NCBI RefSeq assembly: GCF_003892345.1
Contig: NZ_RRUE01000001.1
Coordinates: 403,008-467,007, forward strand
Length of the DNA: 64,000 nt
Origin: Lautropia dentalis
GTDB taxonomy: Bacteria > Pseudomonadota > Gammaproteobacteria > Burkholderiales > Burkholderiaceae_E
Direction: 5' to 3'
Part shown: positions 17,383 through 26,836 of the stretch, piece by piece
Position numbering within the stretch: the stretch's first letter is position 1
How the letters are laid out: each line of letters begins with the position of its first letter
Position numbers and translations under genes: made by a program
The notes under the pieces: model-generated
The model's database searches: none
Seen by the model: only the letters and a program-made list of their open reading frames with translations
What the model was told of the DNA's origin: nothing

Positions 17383-18440
17383 GGCTTGCCGGCCGCCCCA
17401 TTGGTCGGGGGCACGGAAGTGTCACGGCCGGCAGTCTCGCCCGCTGGTGGCGCAGAGGTACCGTTGCCGGCGCCCGGATTAGCCCGCGGGCCAGCGCCCG
17501 TGCTGTCTGCCTGCTGCCGTGCCGCGTCGATGTACTGCTGCACCTGCTGGTACTGCGGTGTACCGGGCTTGAGCTGCGCCAGCAGCGGTTCCCAGTAGCC
17601 CAGGGCTGCCCTGGCGTTGCCGTGGTTCATCTCATGGGCACCGGCCAGCGCCAGTGCCTTGCCATTGCCGGGGTTGAGCTTCAGCGCCTGCTGGATCAGT
17701 TCCCACGGCCGGCCTTCGAGCTTCATGCCGGCCCGCTGGCCCAGCGTGTCGGCCAGGTCGGTACGGATCTGTGCTGCCAGCGCCGGATCGGGGCTGTCCA
17801 GCTTCAGGGCCTTTTCCAGCGCGGCCGTGGCCCCGTCCAGATCGCCTAGCGCTCGGCGTGAGCGGCCCAGCATCAGCCAGCCTTCCACCAGATCGGGCTC
17901 GGCCTCCAGTTTTGCCTCCAGCTGCGCCAGCATTTTGTTCACATCCGGCATCTGCGCCTGCTGGTCGAAGCCCGGCACCACGGCCTCGGGCATGCCGGTA
18001 GTACGGTAGAAGGCCAGTGGCATGGCCACCAGCAGCGTGGCAAACACCACCGCCAGCAGCTGGCGGCGGCGGGTCATGCCGGGGCGTTGCTGCGCTGTCA
18101 TGCCGACCGGCGTGTCGCCGGGGATACCCTGTTCCTCAAGGGTGGCATGCCCGGGGCCGTGCCCCTCCGGCGCCAGATCGGCCAGTGCGGCGGTTGCAAA
18201 CTCGCGTACCAGCGCCTCGCGCTCGGGTGAATCCTTGGGCAGTGCAGCCAGCTCCTCGTCCAGCCGCTGGCGGCGCTCACGGATGATGTCGCGGTTCAGG
18301 CTGGCCCCGTCGTCGCCGATGTGGCCGGCCGCTGCGGCATCGGATGGCGTACCGCGGCGCAGCAGCGGCCACACCACATACAGGCTGACCAGAACGGCTG
18401 CAGCAACCAGCAGCCAGAGAAAGAGGGCAGGGGATGACAT
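17379..18440 (-). CDS. ccmI: Cytochrome c maturation protein CcmI (TPR)
   Basis: A 353-residue apocytochrome c chaperone. It has an N-terminal membrane helix (residues 6-24), a cytoplasmic segment with the LNRDIIRERRQRLDEELA motif, a second helix (QLLAVVFATLLVAMPLAFY) and a periplasmic TPR domain (DLVEGWLMLGRSRRALGDLDGA...). A low-complexity Pro/Gly/Thr tail ends the protein. It is the first gene of the ccm operon here and overlaps ccmA by four bases; in many bacteria ccmI is last, so this order is atypical. Confidence 0.94.
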   Translation of the reverse strand: MSSPALFLWLLVAAAVLVSLYVVWPLLRRGTPSDAAAAGHIGDDGASLNRDIIRERRQRLDEELAALPKDSPEREALVREFATAALADLAPEGHGPGHATLEEQGIPGDTPVGMTAQQRPGMTRRRQLLAVVFATLLVAMPLAFYRTTGMPEAVVPGFDQQAQMPDVNKMLAQLEAKLEAEPDLVEGWLMLGRSRRALGDLDGATAALEKALKLDSPDPALAAQIRTDLADTLGQRAGMKLEGRPWELIQQALKLNPGNGKALALAGAHEMNHGNARAALGYWEPLLAQLKPGTPQYQQVQQYIDAARQQADSTGAGPRANPGAGNGTSAPPAGETAGRDTSVPPTNGAAGKP

Positions 18441-18519
18441 GCCGGCATTGTCGGGCCAACCGCCGTGGCGGTCAAAGTTCCGATGGCGGTTGGCGTTGTT
18501 TCAGGTCAAGGCACAGAAA

Positions 18520-18550
18520 GGCCCGCCGGACGGATCACGTCGGGCGGGCC
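18520..18550 (-). terminator. Rho-independent terminator-like hairpin after the HlyD-like gene
   Basis: GGCCCGCCGGACG (18520-18532) pairs with CGTCGGGCGGGCC (18538-18550) with one mismatch, and on the minus strand is followed by TTTCTGTG. It lies about 170 bases past the stop at 18717 and upstream of ccmI, so it would separate the two operons. Confidence 0.6.
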
Positions 18551-18716
18551 CTGTCGGGGAAGGGCGCGGAAGGCCCAGGACTCACTTTCGGATGCAACAC
18601 CCCTTCCCCAGATGAAGTGTTGCCATGGATCGGACCTGCACCTGCCTGAGCCCCGAAGCGCGGGCCGGTATCGTGCAGCAGCCGGGGCGACCATTGCGGC
18701 TGCTCAGGCAGAGCGG

Positions 18717-20147
18717 TCACCGCTCCCGGAACGCCTCCCGCATCTTCAGGATCGGCTTCAGGATGTAGTCCATCACCGTCTTCTCGCCCGTGCGGATTTC
18801 CACCGAGGCCGTCATCCCGGGGATGATCGGCAGCTCCTTGCCGCCCGCGCTCAGTGTCGATGACGTGGTGCGCACCAGCACGCGGTAGTAGCGGTTGCTG
18901 CCGGCCGTGCGCTGTTCGTCGTCACGCAGCGTGTCCGGGCTGATCAGCTCCACCTCGCCATGCAGGCCACCGTAGATGGCGTAGTCGTAGGCCGAGATCT
19001 TCACCGTCGCCGGCAGGCCGGGGCGCAGGAAGGCCACCTCGTGCGGGCGGATCTTCGCCTCCACCAGCAGCTGGTCTTCCAGCGGAATGATCTCCATGAT
19101 GTCCTGACCCGGCTGGATCACCCCGCCGCGCGTGTTCATCCGGATGTTCTTCACGATGCCCTTCACCGGCGCCGTCAGCACGGTACGGGTCACCTGGTCC
19201 TGCCGGGCGGTCAGTGCCTGTTGCACCTGGGCCAGCTCGGACTCCACGCGCGACAGGTCGTTGGCCGCATCGGCACGGTACTTGTTCACCCGCTCCTGCA
19301 TGGCGGCCTGCAGGTCGTTGTACTGCCGTTGCAGGCGCAGCAGTTCCGTTTCGGCCACCAGCCCCTTGGCCACCATCGGTCTGGTAATGCCAATCTCGCG
19401 AGCCACCAGTGCCTGGCTGGCCTTCGAGGTTTCCATGGCCTGCTGCAGCGACTGCCGGCGGGCGTTGTAGGTGTCCGTCTCGTTGTCCACCACTTCCGTG
19501 TCCGACAGCACGTCGTCGGGGAATTTCAGCGGGGTGCCCCGTGCCTCCGCACGCAGGCGGGCAGCCGAGGCCTTCAGGCTGATCACCTTGCTCAGCCCTT
19601 CACGGTAGGAGGACTGTGCCTTGGTTTCGTCGATGCGCAGCAGCGGCTGACCCTTTTCCACGGTGGCACCTTCGCGCACCATCATCTCGGACAGAATGCC
19701 GCCTTCCAGCGACTGGATCACCTGTTCGCGGCTGGATGCGATGATGCGTGCATCGCCCTTGGTGATTTCTTCCAGCTTGCTGTAATTGGCCCACACGGCG
19801 GCCGCCACCAGCAGCGACAGCATCAGCGCCAGCAGCAGAAAGCTGCTTTTCTGGCGATCATTCACCATCGCCTGCTGCATGTCACGCATGAAATCGAAAT
19901 CGCTGCCGCTGCCGGCATAGACCGGATGCGCAAAGGTATCGCGCGGTTCCACGGCACGCTGGCCGGCCACCACCACGTCCTTGCCCGGGGCAGGGCGCCT
20001 GCCGCTGCGGCCGGCCGCGACCCCGGTGGGCGCTGCAGCCGCCACGGCACGGGATTCCGGCCGTGTCGTGCCGGGCTGTGTTTTACCCTGTGTGTTCACG
20101 GGTTTTCCTGTGGGTTGTTCATGATTAGGGGTGGAACGTTCAGACAC
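18717..20147 (-). CDS. HlyD-family type I secretion membrane-fusion protein
   Basis: A 476-residue periplasmic adaptor linking an inner-membrane ABC exporter to a TolC-like channel. A low-complexity cytoplasmic N-terminus (about 95 residues, Ala/Pro/Thr-rich) precedes one membrane helix (102-120). Then come a lipoyl-like half (EQVIQSLEGGILSEMMVREG), a long coiled-coil hairpin (about 200-320) and a beta-barrel C-terminus ending in GMTASVEIRTGEKTVMDYIL, a hallmark of RTX/LapA-type exporters. It uses a GTG start that overlaps the end of the ABC gene by eight bases, supporting coupled expression. Confidence 0.94.
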   Translation of the reverse strand: MSERSTPNHEQPTGKPVNTQGKTQPGTTRPESRAVAAAAPTGVAAGRSGRRPAPGKDVVVAGQRAVEPRDTFAHPVYAGSGSDFDFMRDMQQAMVNDRQKSSFLLLALMLSLLVAAAVWANYSKLEEITKGDARIIASSREQVIQSLEGGILSEMMVREGATVEKGQPLLRIDETKAQSSYREGLSKVISLKASAARLRAEARGTPLKFPDDVLSDTEVVDNETDTYNARRQSLQQAMETSKASQALVAREIGITRPMVAKGLVAETELLRLQRQYNDLQAAMQERVNKYRADAANDLSRVESELAQVQQALTARQDQVTRTVLTAPVKGIVKNIRMNTRGGVIQPGQDIMEIIPLEDQLLVEAKIRPHEVAFLRPGLPATVKISAYDYAIYGGLHGEVELISPDTLRDDEQRTAGSNRYYRVLVRTTSSTLSAGGKELPIIPGMTASVEIRTGEKTVMDYILKPILKMREAFRER

Positions 20148-22296
20148 GGCGCACCCCCTGGATCTTGCCTTCCTTCAGGGCCTGCAGCACTGCCTCTTTC
20201 GGGCCGTCGGCCACGCGCACACCACCATCCATGATCATCACCCGGTTCACGAAATCCAGCAGCTGCAGCTTGTGCGTCACGAACACCATCGTCTGGCGGG
20301 TGGACAGACGCGACAGCGCCTGCATCACCATCGTCTCGGTGGCGGTATCCATGGCGCTGGTCGGTTCGTCCAGCAGCATCACGGCGGGGTTGGCAATCAC
20401 GGCGCGGGCCAGGGCCACGGCCTGACGCTGGCCACCCGAGAGCCCGTTGCCGCCTTCGCCAATGGGCATGTCGTAGCCGCGCGGATGGCGGCTGGCCATC
20501 TGGTGCACACCAAAGGCATCGGCAATGCGCATCATCGAATCGTCATCGATGTGCGGGTTGCCGGCCTTCAGGTTCTCGCGCAGCGTCCCGAAAAACAGTC
20601 GCGTATCCTGCCCCACATACAGCACGTGGCGGCGCACGTCGGCCGGTTCGATCTGCTGGATCTCGATGCCATCGAGCTTCACCGAGCCCTCGCGCGGCAG
20701 ATACAGCCCGGCCAGCACCTTCAGCAGCGTCGATTTGCCGCTGCCGATGCGGCCCAGCACCGCCACCCGCTCACCCGGATTCAGCGTCATGCTCACCTCG
20801 CGCACCGAATCGGGCGACATCGGGTCGTAGCGGAAGGCCAGATTCTCGGCCGACAGCGCACCCGTCGTAGTGGGCTTGCGCAGATAGTTCCGTTCCGGAT
20901 CGCGGTCGGTGGGCGTGTTCATCACACGGTTCAGCGAGGTCAGCGCCGTTTTTGCCTGCTGGTAGCGCACGGCCAGTGCCGTGATGCTCGCAGCCGGTGC
21001 AATGGTGCGGCCGGCCAGAATCACCGCGCCGATCAGCGCCCCTTGCGTGAGCGTGCCGTCACCGATCAGATACACGCCCCACACCACCATCGCCACCGTG
21101 CACATCGACTGCAGCAGGGCGGTAAAGTTGTTCACCATGGCCGTAATGTTGCGGCTTTTCATCGAGGTGCGGGCGGTGAGGGCCGAGGCGCGCTCGTAGC
21201 GGGTCTGCACCTGGCTTTCCATGCGCAGCGCCTTGATGGCCTCGGCACTTTCCAGCGTTTCCACCAGAATGCCCTGCTTGATGCTGCCCTCGCGCAGATG
21301 TTCCTTCACATAGCGCGACAGCGGAATCTGTGCCAGCGCCCCCACGATCACCAGAATGGGAATGCAGGCCAGCGGCACCCAGAAGAGCGGCCCCGCAATG
21401 GCGTGGATCACCCACACGAACATCAGCACGAAGGGCAGGTCGGTGATGGTGGCCAGTGTGGCAGAGGTGGCAAAATCGCGCACCGATTCGAATTCACGGA
21501 TGGTGTTGGCAAAGGCCCCGGCCGACTGCGGACGGTTTTCCAGCCGTGACATCATCGCCTGACGGAAAAGTGTCGAGCCCAGCAGCAGGTCGGCCTTCTT
21601 GCCGGCGTTGTCCAGCAGCCAGCTTCGCAGGTTGCGCGACAGGTATTCGAACAGCATCGCCACCATCACACCGCTGGCCAGCGCCCACAGCGTGGTGTAG
21701 GCCTGGTTCGAAATCACCCGGTCATACACGTTCATCGTGAAGAACGTGCCCGCCAGCGCCAGCACGTTGATCAGCAGCGCCGCAATGGCCGCCTGCATGT
21801 AATAACCCCGAAAACGCCAGATCGTGCTCCAGAACCAGTGGCCCTTCGGTTTGTCGATCTCGATCGGGCTGCGCTTGTCCTCGGCAATGGCCGGACGGAT
21901 CAGCAGGCAGGTGCCGATGTACTGGCGCTGCAGGTCCTCGTGCTTCACTTCCAGCTCGATGGCGCCCTGCTCGCAGGGCAGGATCACCGCCTTGCCGTCG
22001 CGGCGCCATTCCAGCAGCAGGCAGGCGCGCAGGTCGTGCAGCAGCAACACCACCGGCAGCTGCAGCGGATTGATGCTGTCGAGTGCGCGATGCTGGATGC
22101 GCACCTTGCAGCCGTGCGCTTCGGCAATGCGCATCATGCCGGCGGGTTGCAGTGGCCGCTCGTGCGGAATGCCGGTGGCCAGCGCCTCCTCGCTCTTGTG
22201 GATGTCGAAGCGCGCCAGCATCTGCGACAGCGCCGTCAGCAGCGGATCGGGCTGCGGCTGCATCGAGGGCAGTGCAATCTCGGGTTGTGTACTCAT
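20140..22296 (-). CDS. Type I secretion ABC transporter with C39-like domain
   Basis: A 718-residue ABC exporter, ordered as an N-terminal peptidase-like domain (1-130), a six-helix membrane domain and an ATPase. Walker A GRIGSGKST contains Lys521; the signature LSGGQRQ and Walker B VMLLDEPTSAMD are intact. The N-terminal domain lacks a recognisable catalytic Cys/His, so it is a C39-like domain as in LapB/HlyB exporters rather than a bacteriocin leader peptidase. The ATG at 22296 was chosen over one 19 codons upstream because family similarity begins just after it. The substrate is probably a large RTX or adhesin protein encoded elsewhere; none is visible here. Confidence 0.93.
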   Translation of the reverse strand: MSTQPEIALPSMQPQPDPLLTALSQMLARFDIHKSEEALATGIPHERPLQPAGMMRIAEAHGCKVRIQHRALDSINPLQLPVVLLLHDLRACLLLEWRRDGKAVILPCEQGAIELEVKHEDLQRQYIGTCLLIRPAIAEDKRSPIEIDKPKGHWFWSTIWRFRGYYMQAAIAALLINVLALAGTFFTMNVYDRVISNQAYTTLWALASGVMVAMLFEYLSRNLRSWLLDNAGKKADLLLGSTLFRQAMMSRLENRPQSAGAFANTIREFESVRDFATSATLATITDLPFVLMFVWVIHAIAGPLFWVPLACIPILVIVGALAQIPLSRYVKEHLREGSIKQGILVETLESAEAIKALRMESQVQTRYERASALTARTSMKSRNITAMVNNFTALLQSMCTVAMVVWGVYLIGDGTLTQGALIGAVILAGRTIAPAASITALAVRYQQAKTALTSLNRVMNTPTDRDPERNYLRKPTTTGALSAENLAFRYDPMSPDSVREVSMTLNPGERVAVLGRIGSGKSTLLKVLAGLYLPREGSVKLDGIEIQQIEPADVRRHVLYVGQDTRLFFGTLRENLKAGNPHIDDDSMMRIADAFGVHQMASRHPRGYDMPIGEGGNGLSGGQRQAVALARAVIANPAVMLLDEPTSAMDTATETMVMQALSRLSTRQTMVFVTHKLQLLDFVNRVMIMDGGVRVADGPKEAVLQALKEGKIQGVRRV

Positions 22297-22406
22297 GTCG
22301 TGGTTGGTTTCTTGCCCGTGTCGGTTTCGGGTCACCGGTCGGGCGTTCGCCATCAGGCGTCGCAGGACCGGTCAGGCAGGCCCGTGTCGTGCCGGGCCTT
22401 CAGGGC

Positions 22407-22440
22407 GTGTCATGGACGGAATGGGTCCATGACACACGCT
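22407..22440 (-). repeat. Interspersed repeat copy E with perfect 11-bp palindrome
   Basis: GTGTCATGGAC (22407-22417) and GTCCATGACAC (22425-22435) form a perfect inverted repeat with a 7-base spacer, directly after the TolC-like gene's stop and about 110 bases before the ABC gene. It is a double-headed version of the repeat family. It could act as a hairpin in the intergenic mRNA or as a dimeric protein-binding site. Confidence 0.7.
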
Positions 22441-23942
22441 CAGTTCAGATCGGGCAGCGCCGGAATGCCATTGCGCTGCTGCCGTTCGGCCATCTCCTGC
22501 TCGCTCGTCACCGGCGGCAGCGGGGCAATGCCCAGCCGGGGCAGCAGCTGGCCGGTGGCACCCAGCAGCCGGTAACGGGCCTGGGTCAGCTCCGCCTGCT
22601 CGGTGGCAGCCCCCAGCCGTGCGGCATAGATTTCGTTTTCGGCGTTGAGCAGGTCGATGATGCTGCGCTTGCCGATCTGGAACTGCTCCCAGTAGGCCTC
22701 GCGCACCTTGCGTGTGCTCTCCACCAGTTCCTCGCGGGTGCTCACGCGCCCCACGCGTGACTGGATCTGCGTCCAGTGGCGTGCCACCTCGGTCTGCAGC
22801 GTGCGGCGGGTGTTCGACACCGCCTCTTCGGCCGTCAGCACCTGCGCATTGGCAGCCGCTGCCGTGGCCGCGCCCACACCGCCATCGAACGGGCTCCAGT
22901 CCGTCACCAGTCCCAGGTCATAGCCGCCGAACCACTCGCGCTTGCCATCGAAATTGCGCGGACTGGTCACGCGCGCCCGCAGGTTCACCGTGGGCTTGAC
23001 CCAGGCATCGGCCACCGCAGCCGCCTTGCGGGCCGCATTGACCTCGGCACGTCGTGCCAGAATGGCCGGATGGCTGTTGAGCAGGTCCATGGCTTCCTGC
23101 AGCGAACGCACCGGTTCGCCCGGTGGCGTGGCGGCCGTCACCCCCTTCACGGGCTGGCCCACCAGCTGCGTCAGCGCCTCGCGGGCCTCGGCCAGCTGTC
23201 CCTCGCGGTCGGCCAGCGTGAGCTGTGCCTGCGACAGGCGGGAATTGGTCTGCAGCAGATCGTAGCCGCGGCCCTTGTCGATGCGCACGATTTCGCGCAC
23301 CCGGGCCTGCAGCGCCTCGATGCCGGCCACATAATCGCGGGCCAGCACCGCCAGATCCTGCTGCTTCACCACTTCTATATAGGCATCGGCCACGCGCAGC
23401 GCAATGTCGTCGCGCGAGGCTTCGGTACTGTAGTTGGCGCTGGAGAGCCGTGCCTTCTGGCGGTCGGTCTCGTTGTCGGTACGGCCACCGTCGTACAGCG
23501 GCTTGATGGCCTGTGCCCCCAGATCACCACTGCGCTTGTCACGGCCCACGCCCCGCTGGTAAGCCACCGAAGGTTCGGCAATCACGCCGAAGCGGAAATT
23601 CATGCCATTGGCCGCGCCCGTCACCTCGTGACGGATGGCTTCGGCATTGCGGCGCGCACCCAGCACGGCCGGATGCAGCTTCAGCGCAATGTCCACCGCC
23701 TCCGGCAGCGTCTCGGCCCGGGCGGTGTCCTGCCAGCCGCCAGCCAGTCCGCCCGCCGCCAGCTGCAGGGCCAGCAGGGCGGGCAGCAGGCGCCGGCGGC
23801 GCGGCGTGTCGTGGCTGCCGGGCGACGGCAGCCCGTTCGAAGCGGCCGCAGCGCCGGCACGGCCGTGCCCGTGCACGGACGGCGCGTCAGTCGGATGCAG
23901 GGAGAGAACGCGGGACGTCCGGGGTGAATGTCTGTTCGTCAT
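22440..23942 (-). CDS. TolC-family outer-membrane channel of type I secretion
   Basis: A 500-residue outer-membrane efflux/secretion protein. A long Ser/His-rich leader precedes a basic-hydrophobic signal (RRRRLLPALLALQLAAGGLAG) ending near RAETLPEAVD. Two repeated outer-membrane-factor halves follow, with typical helices (ALQARVREIVRIDKGRGYD, AYWEQFQIGKRSIIDLLNAE). The ATG at 23942 begins MTNRHSPRTS; an upstream in-frame start is less likely because it runs through an intergenic repeat copy. It is first of a tolC-like/ABC/hlyD-like operon. It belongs to the AggA/LapE-like branch of type I exporters by context; the substrate is unknown. Confidence 0.91.
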   Translation of the reverse strand: MTNRHSPRTSRVLSLHPTDAPSVHGHGRAGAAAASNGLPSPGSHDTPRRRRLLPALLALQLAAGGLAGGWQDTARAETLPEAVDIALKLHPAVLGARRNAEAIRHEVTGAANGMNFRFGVIAEPSVAYQRGVGRDKRSGDLGAQAIKPLYDGGRTDNETDRQKARLSSANYSTEASRDDIALRVADAYIEVVKQQDLAVLARDYVAGIEALQARVREIVRIDKGRGYDLLQTNSRLSQAQLTLADREGQLAEAREALTQLVGQPVKGVTAATPPGEPVRSLQEAMDLLNSHPAILARRAEVNAARKAAAVADAWVKPTVNLRARVTSPRNFDGKREWFGGYDLGLVTDWSPFDGGVGAATAAAANAQVLTAEEAVSNTRRTLQTEVARHWTQIQSRVGRVSTREELVESTRKVREAYWEQFQIGKRSIIDLLNAENEIYAARLGAATEQAELTQARYRLLGATGQLLPRLGIAPLPPVTSEQEMAERQQRNGIPALPDLN

Positions 23943-24301
23943 GGTCGAGGTTGGCTGGCTGGTTCTTGTGAAGGGGTTTTCGCGGGGGGCGAAAGCGTCC
24001 ATGACACACAGGGGTCCATGGCACGCGCTGAGCCTCATTCAACGTCCGCGCACGACGGCCGCCGACAGGGGGCATTGTCCTCCCCCGCATCATCCCGGCG
24101 GCATGAATGGGCTACGGGGTCGTTTTAACGGCATGGGCGGGCCTATGGTGGTTGCAAAACAACAACTGCCGTGTGTGCGTGCAACGGCAGTGGCGTGCGC
24201 GGGAGCAGGGGGCGGCCGCCCGCCTCCCCAATCTGTGCATGGCGCCCTGTCCACGCGCAGATCCGGGGCGGATGCGGGGACGAACCCGCCCACGACACGC
24301 G
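23943..24301. other. Intergenic region between the SDR gene and the type I secretion operon
   Basis: About 360 bases holding three repeat half-copies (23991-24032 double, 24276-24303 single). No open frame here has family resemblance. The promoter for the secretion operon should be in this region. Confidence 0.6.
23991..24032 (-). repeat. Interspersed repeat copy F (two tandem cores)
   Basis: On the minus strand CAGCGCGTGCCATGGACC (24032-24015) is followed by GTGTGTCATGGACGCTTTCG, two cores of the repeat family in tandem. It lies just upstream of the TolC-like gene's start. Confidence 0.6.
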
Positions 24302-24303
24302 CT
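24276..24303 (-). repeat. Interspersed repeat copy C
   Basis: Reads AGCGCGTGTCGTGGGCGGGT then TCGTCCCCGC on the minus strand. It overlaps the last bases of the SDR gene stop codon, showing how closely these copies follow genes. Confidence 0.6.
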
Positions 24304-25078
24304 AGCCGCGCCCCACCAGCGGCATTTTGGTGGCCATCAGCGTCATGAACTGCACATTGGCCGACAGCGGCAGCCGGGCCATGTCCAGTACCGCCTGCGC
24401 CACCAGATGCACATCGATGGTCGGTTCCGTGGCCACGCGCCCGTCGGCCTGCAGAATGCCCTCGGCCATCGGCCGGGTCATGTCGGTGGCCGCGTTGCCG
24501 ATGTCGATCTGGCTGCACGCGATGTCGAAATCGCGTCCGTCCAGCGAGGCCGCCTTCGTCAGGCCGGTCATGGCGTGCTTGGTGGCCGTGTAGGGCATCG
24601 ACATTGGCCGCGGTGCGTAGGCCGACACCGAACCATTGTTGATGATGCGCCCGCCACGCGGGTTCTGCGCCTTCATCACCCGGAAGGCGTTCTGGATGCA
24701 GTAGAACGGTCCGCTCAGGTTGGTGTCCACCACGGCACGCCACTGCGTGGGCGACAGTGATTCCAGCGGCACCGCCGGTGCACTGATGCCCGCATTGTTG
24801 AACAGCACGTCCACGCGCCCAAAATGCGCCACCGTGCGGTCGAACAGGCGCGTCACCGCATCCGGGTCGGTCACATCGGTGGGAATGATCAGCGCGCGGC
24901 CCGGCTGTGCGGACTGGTCGGCCGTTTCCTGCAGGGTGATCTGCCGGCGCCCGGCCAGCACCACCCCGTAGCCGGCGGCCAGAAAGGCCAGCGCCACGGC
25001 ACGGCCAATGCCACTGCCGGCCCCCGTGATCACGGCAATGGGCAGGGCAGGGGCGGGATTGGGAGGAGGATAAAGCAT
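24302..25078 (-). CDS. SDR family oxidoreductase
   Basis: A 258-residue short-chain dehydrogenase/reductase with the nucleotide-binding TGAGSGIG motif, NNAGIS, the catalytic Ser in NNGSVSAY and YTATK (Tyr-x-x-x-Lys). The ATG at 25078 starts [10 protein letters not shown]; an ATG 14 codons upstream is possible but neither has a strong ribosome site. It stops 55 bases after the next upstream gene's stop region, so it probably shares a transcript with the FAD oxidase. Many relatives are annotated only as glucose/ribitol-type dehydrogenases; the substrate cannot be assigned. Confidence 0.9.
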   Translation of the reverse strand: MLYPPPNPAPALPIAVITGAGSGIGRAVALAFLAAGYGVVLAGRRQITLQETADQSAQPGRALIIPTDVTDPDAVTRLFDRTVAHFGRVDVLFNNAGISAPAVPLESLSPTQWRAVVDTNLSGPFYCIQNAFRVMKAQNPRGGRIINNGSVSAYAPRPMSMPYTATKHAMTGLTKAASLDGRDFDIACSQIDIGNAATDMTRPMAEGILQADGRVATEPTIDVHLVAQAVLDMARLPLSANVQFMTLMATKMPLVGRG

Positions 25079-25132
25079 GGTGGCAGCGTCCGTCGTTCTG
25101 AATATCGGGTCACCGCGCATTATAGGAGGGCG

Positions 25133-26836
25133 TTATTTCATGACTTTGCAGTATGTGGGCAGCAGCTTGCCCGGATTCATCCGGTCGTCCGGGTCCAGTG
25201 CCGCCTTGATGGCCCGCATCATCTGCAGTTCCAGCGGCTGCTTGTAGCGCGCCAGCTCGGCCAGTCGCAGCACGCCAATCCCATGCTCGGCCGAAATGGC
25301 GCCCTCGTGGGCTGCCACCACATCGTGCACGATGTGATTCACCCGCGCCTCGTCCGCCGCAAACGCTTCGTCATACTGCCGTGCAAACTGCGCACGTGGC
25401 GATACATTGAAATGCAGGTTGCCATCGCCCAGATGCCCGAACACCGTCAGCCGCACCGCTGGATACGCTGCCCGCAGCTGCGCCTCTGCTGCCACCATGA
25501 ATTCGGCAATCCGCCCGATGGGCACCGAAATGTCGTGCTTGATGTTGCGCCCCTCGCGGCTCTGTGCGGCCGAGATGTTCTCGCGCAGCGCCCACAGCGC
25601 CGCAAACTGCGCCAGCGAGCCCGACAGCACGGCATCGCGCACCGTACCGGCCTCCATGGCCGCCGCCAGCACCGTCTCCAGCCCCTCGCGCGCCGCCGCC
25701 TCGCTGTGCAGGCTGCTGGCCTCCAGCAGCACGAACCAGGGACGTGTCACCGGCTGGCGGCCTGCACGGGCCCTGTCGTGTCCGGTGTCTGCGTCATGCC
25801 TCGCGCCTGCGTCCTGTCTGGCGTCTGTATCCTGCCCAGCGCCTGGGTCCTGCCCGGCTGGTGTGGCGCCCGCGGCAGCGCCGAAAGGTACTGGCAGCTC
25901 CGGAAAATGCCTGTGTACCAGCCCCAGGGCGTCGGCCGACATCAGCTCGAAGGCCGTCAGTTCGGCCGCCAGCCGGCTCTGGGCCTGCACCAGCAGCGCC
26001 AGCGCCTGTTCGGGTGCATCCACCTGTGCCAGTGCCACCACCCGGCCCGCCGGCTGCGGAAACAGCTTCAGCACCGCTGCCGTGATGATCCCCAGCGTCC
26101 CCTCGGCCCCGATGAACAGGTCGCGCAGGTCGTAGCCGGTATTGTTCTTGCGCAGGCGGTTCAGTCCGTGCCAGACCTCGCCGCTGGCCGTCACCACCTC
26201 CAGCCCCAGACACAGCTCGCGCATGTTGCCGTAGCGCAGCACCTGCACCCCGCCTGCATTGGTGGCCAGGTTGCCGCCCACCGTGCAGCTGCCTTCCGAG
26301 GCCAGTGACAGCGGAAACAGTCGCCCGTGCGCCGCCGCGGCCGCCTGTGCCGCTGCCAGCGTGCAGCCGGCCTCCACCACCATCGTGCTGCCCGCCAGGT
26401 CCACACTGCGCACCCGCTGCAGGTGTTTCAGCGACAGCACGATGACGGGCCGGTCCCGGTCCGGCTGCGGGCCTGCCCCGGTGTCCGTGGCTGATGGTTC
26501 CGCCGATGCGGTCGGTGCCGTCGGGTTCGGTGAGGCCGGCGCGGACACGCCGTTGTGCCCTGCAATCGCGCCCCCGACGATACCCGCAGGTACCGAAGCC
26601 CCGGTCAGCCCCGTATTGCCCCCCTGCGGCACGATGGCCACCCCGTGCGCCGCACACCAGCGCACCACTGCGGCCACATCGTCCGTGCTGTCGGGCAGGG
26701 CCACCGCCAGCGCCGGGCCTCCCCAGCGCTGCCGGTAGTCGCGCACGAAGGAGGTCATCTCGTCCGGTCTCTCCAGCAGCCGGCCCCGGAAAGCGCCGCG
26801 CAGGGAGGGCAGCAGGGATGCAGCGTCGAAAAACAC
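25133..26836 (-). CDS. FAD-binding oxidase/dehydrogenase, GlcD/D-2-hydroxyacid type
   Basis: A 567-residue flavoprotein of the glycolate oxidase GlcD / D-lactate dehydrogenase family that oxidises 2-hydroxyacids. It has the FAD-binding motifs VPQGGNTGLTGASVP and EGSCTVGGNLATNAGG, a C-terminal substrate domain with FGHLGDGNLHFNV, and EHGIGVLR near the end. The GTG at 26836 is chosen because it follows GGAGG at good spacing and includes the family-like N-terminus (LLPSLRGAFRGRLLERPDEM); the frame stays open further upstream through repeat DNA. Two low-complexity insertions are odd: an Ala/Ser/Pro/Thr stretch after AGIVGGAIAGHNG, and an Asp/Gln/Ala/Gly repeat before TRPWFVLLEAS. Confidence 0.88.
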   Translation of the reverse strand: MFFDAASLLPSLRGAFRGRLLERPDEMTSFVRDYRQRWGGPALAVALPDSTDDVAAVVRWCAAHGVAIVPQGGNTGLTGASVPAGIVGGAIAGHNGVSAPASPNPTAPTASAEPSATDTGAGPQPDRDRPVIVLSLKHLQRVRSVDLAGSTMVVEAGCTLAAAQAAAAAHGRLFPLSLASEGSCTVGGNLATNAGGVQVLRYGNMRELCLGLEVVTASGEVWHGLNRLRKNNTGYDLRDLFIGAEGTLGIITAAVLKLFPQPAGRVVALAQVDAPEQALALLVQAQSRLAAELTAFELMSADALGLVHRHFPELPVPFGAAAGATPAGQDPGAGQDTDARQDAGARHDADTGHDRARAGRQPVTRPWFVLLEASSLHSEAAAREGLETVLAAAMEAGTVRDAVLSGSLAQFAALWALRENISAAQSREGRNIKHDISVPIGRIAEFMVAAEAQLRAAYPAVRLTVFGHLGDGNLHFNVSPRAQFARQYDEAFAADEARVNHIVHDVVAAHEGAISAEHGIGVLRLAELARYKQPLELQMMRAIKAALDPDDRMNPGKLLPTYCKVMK

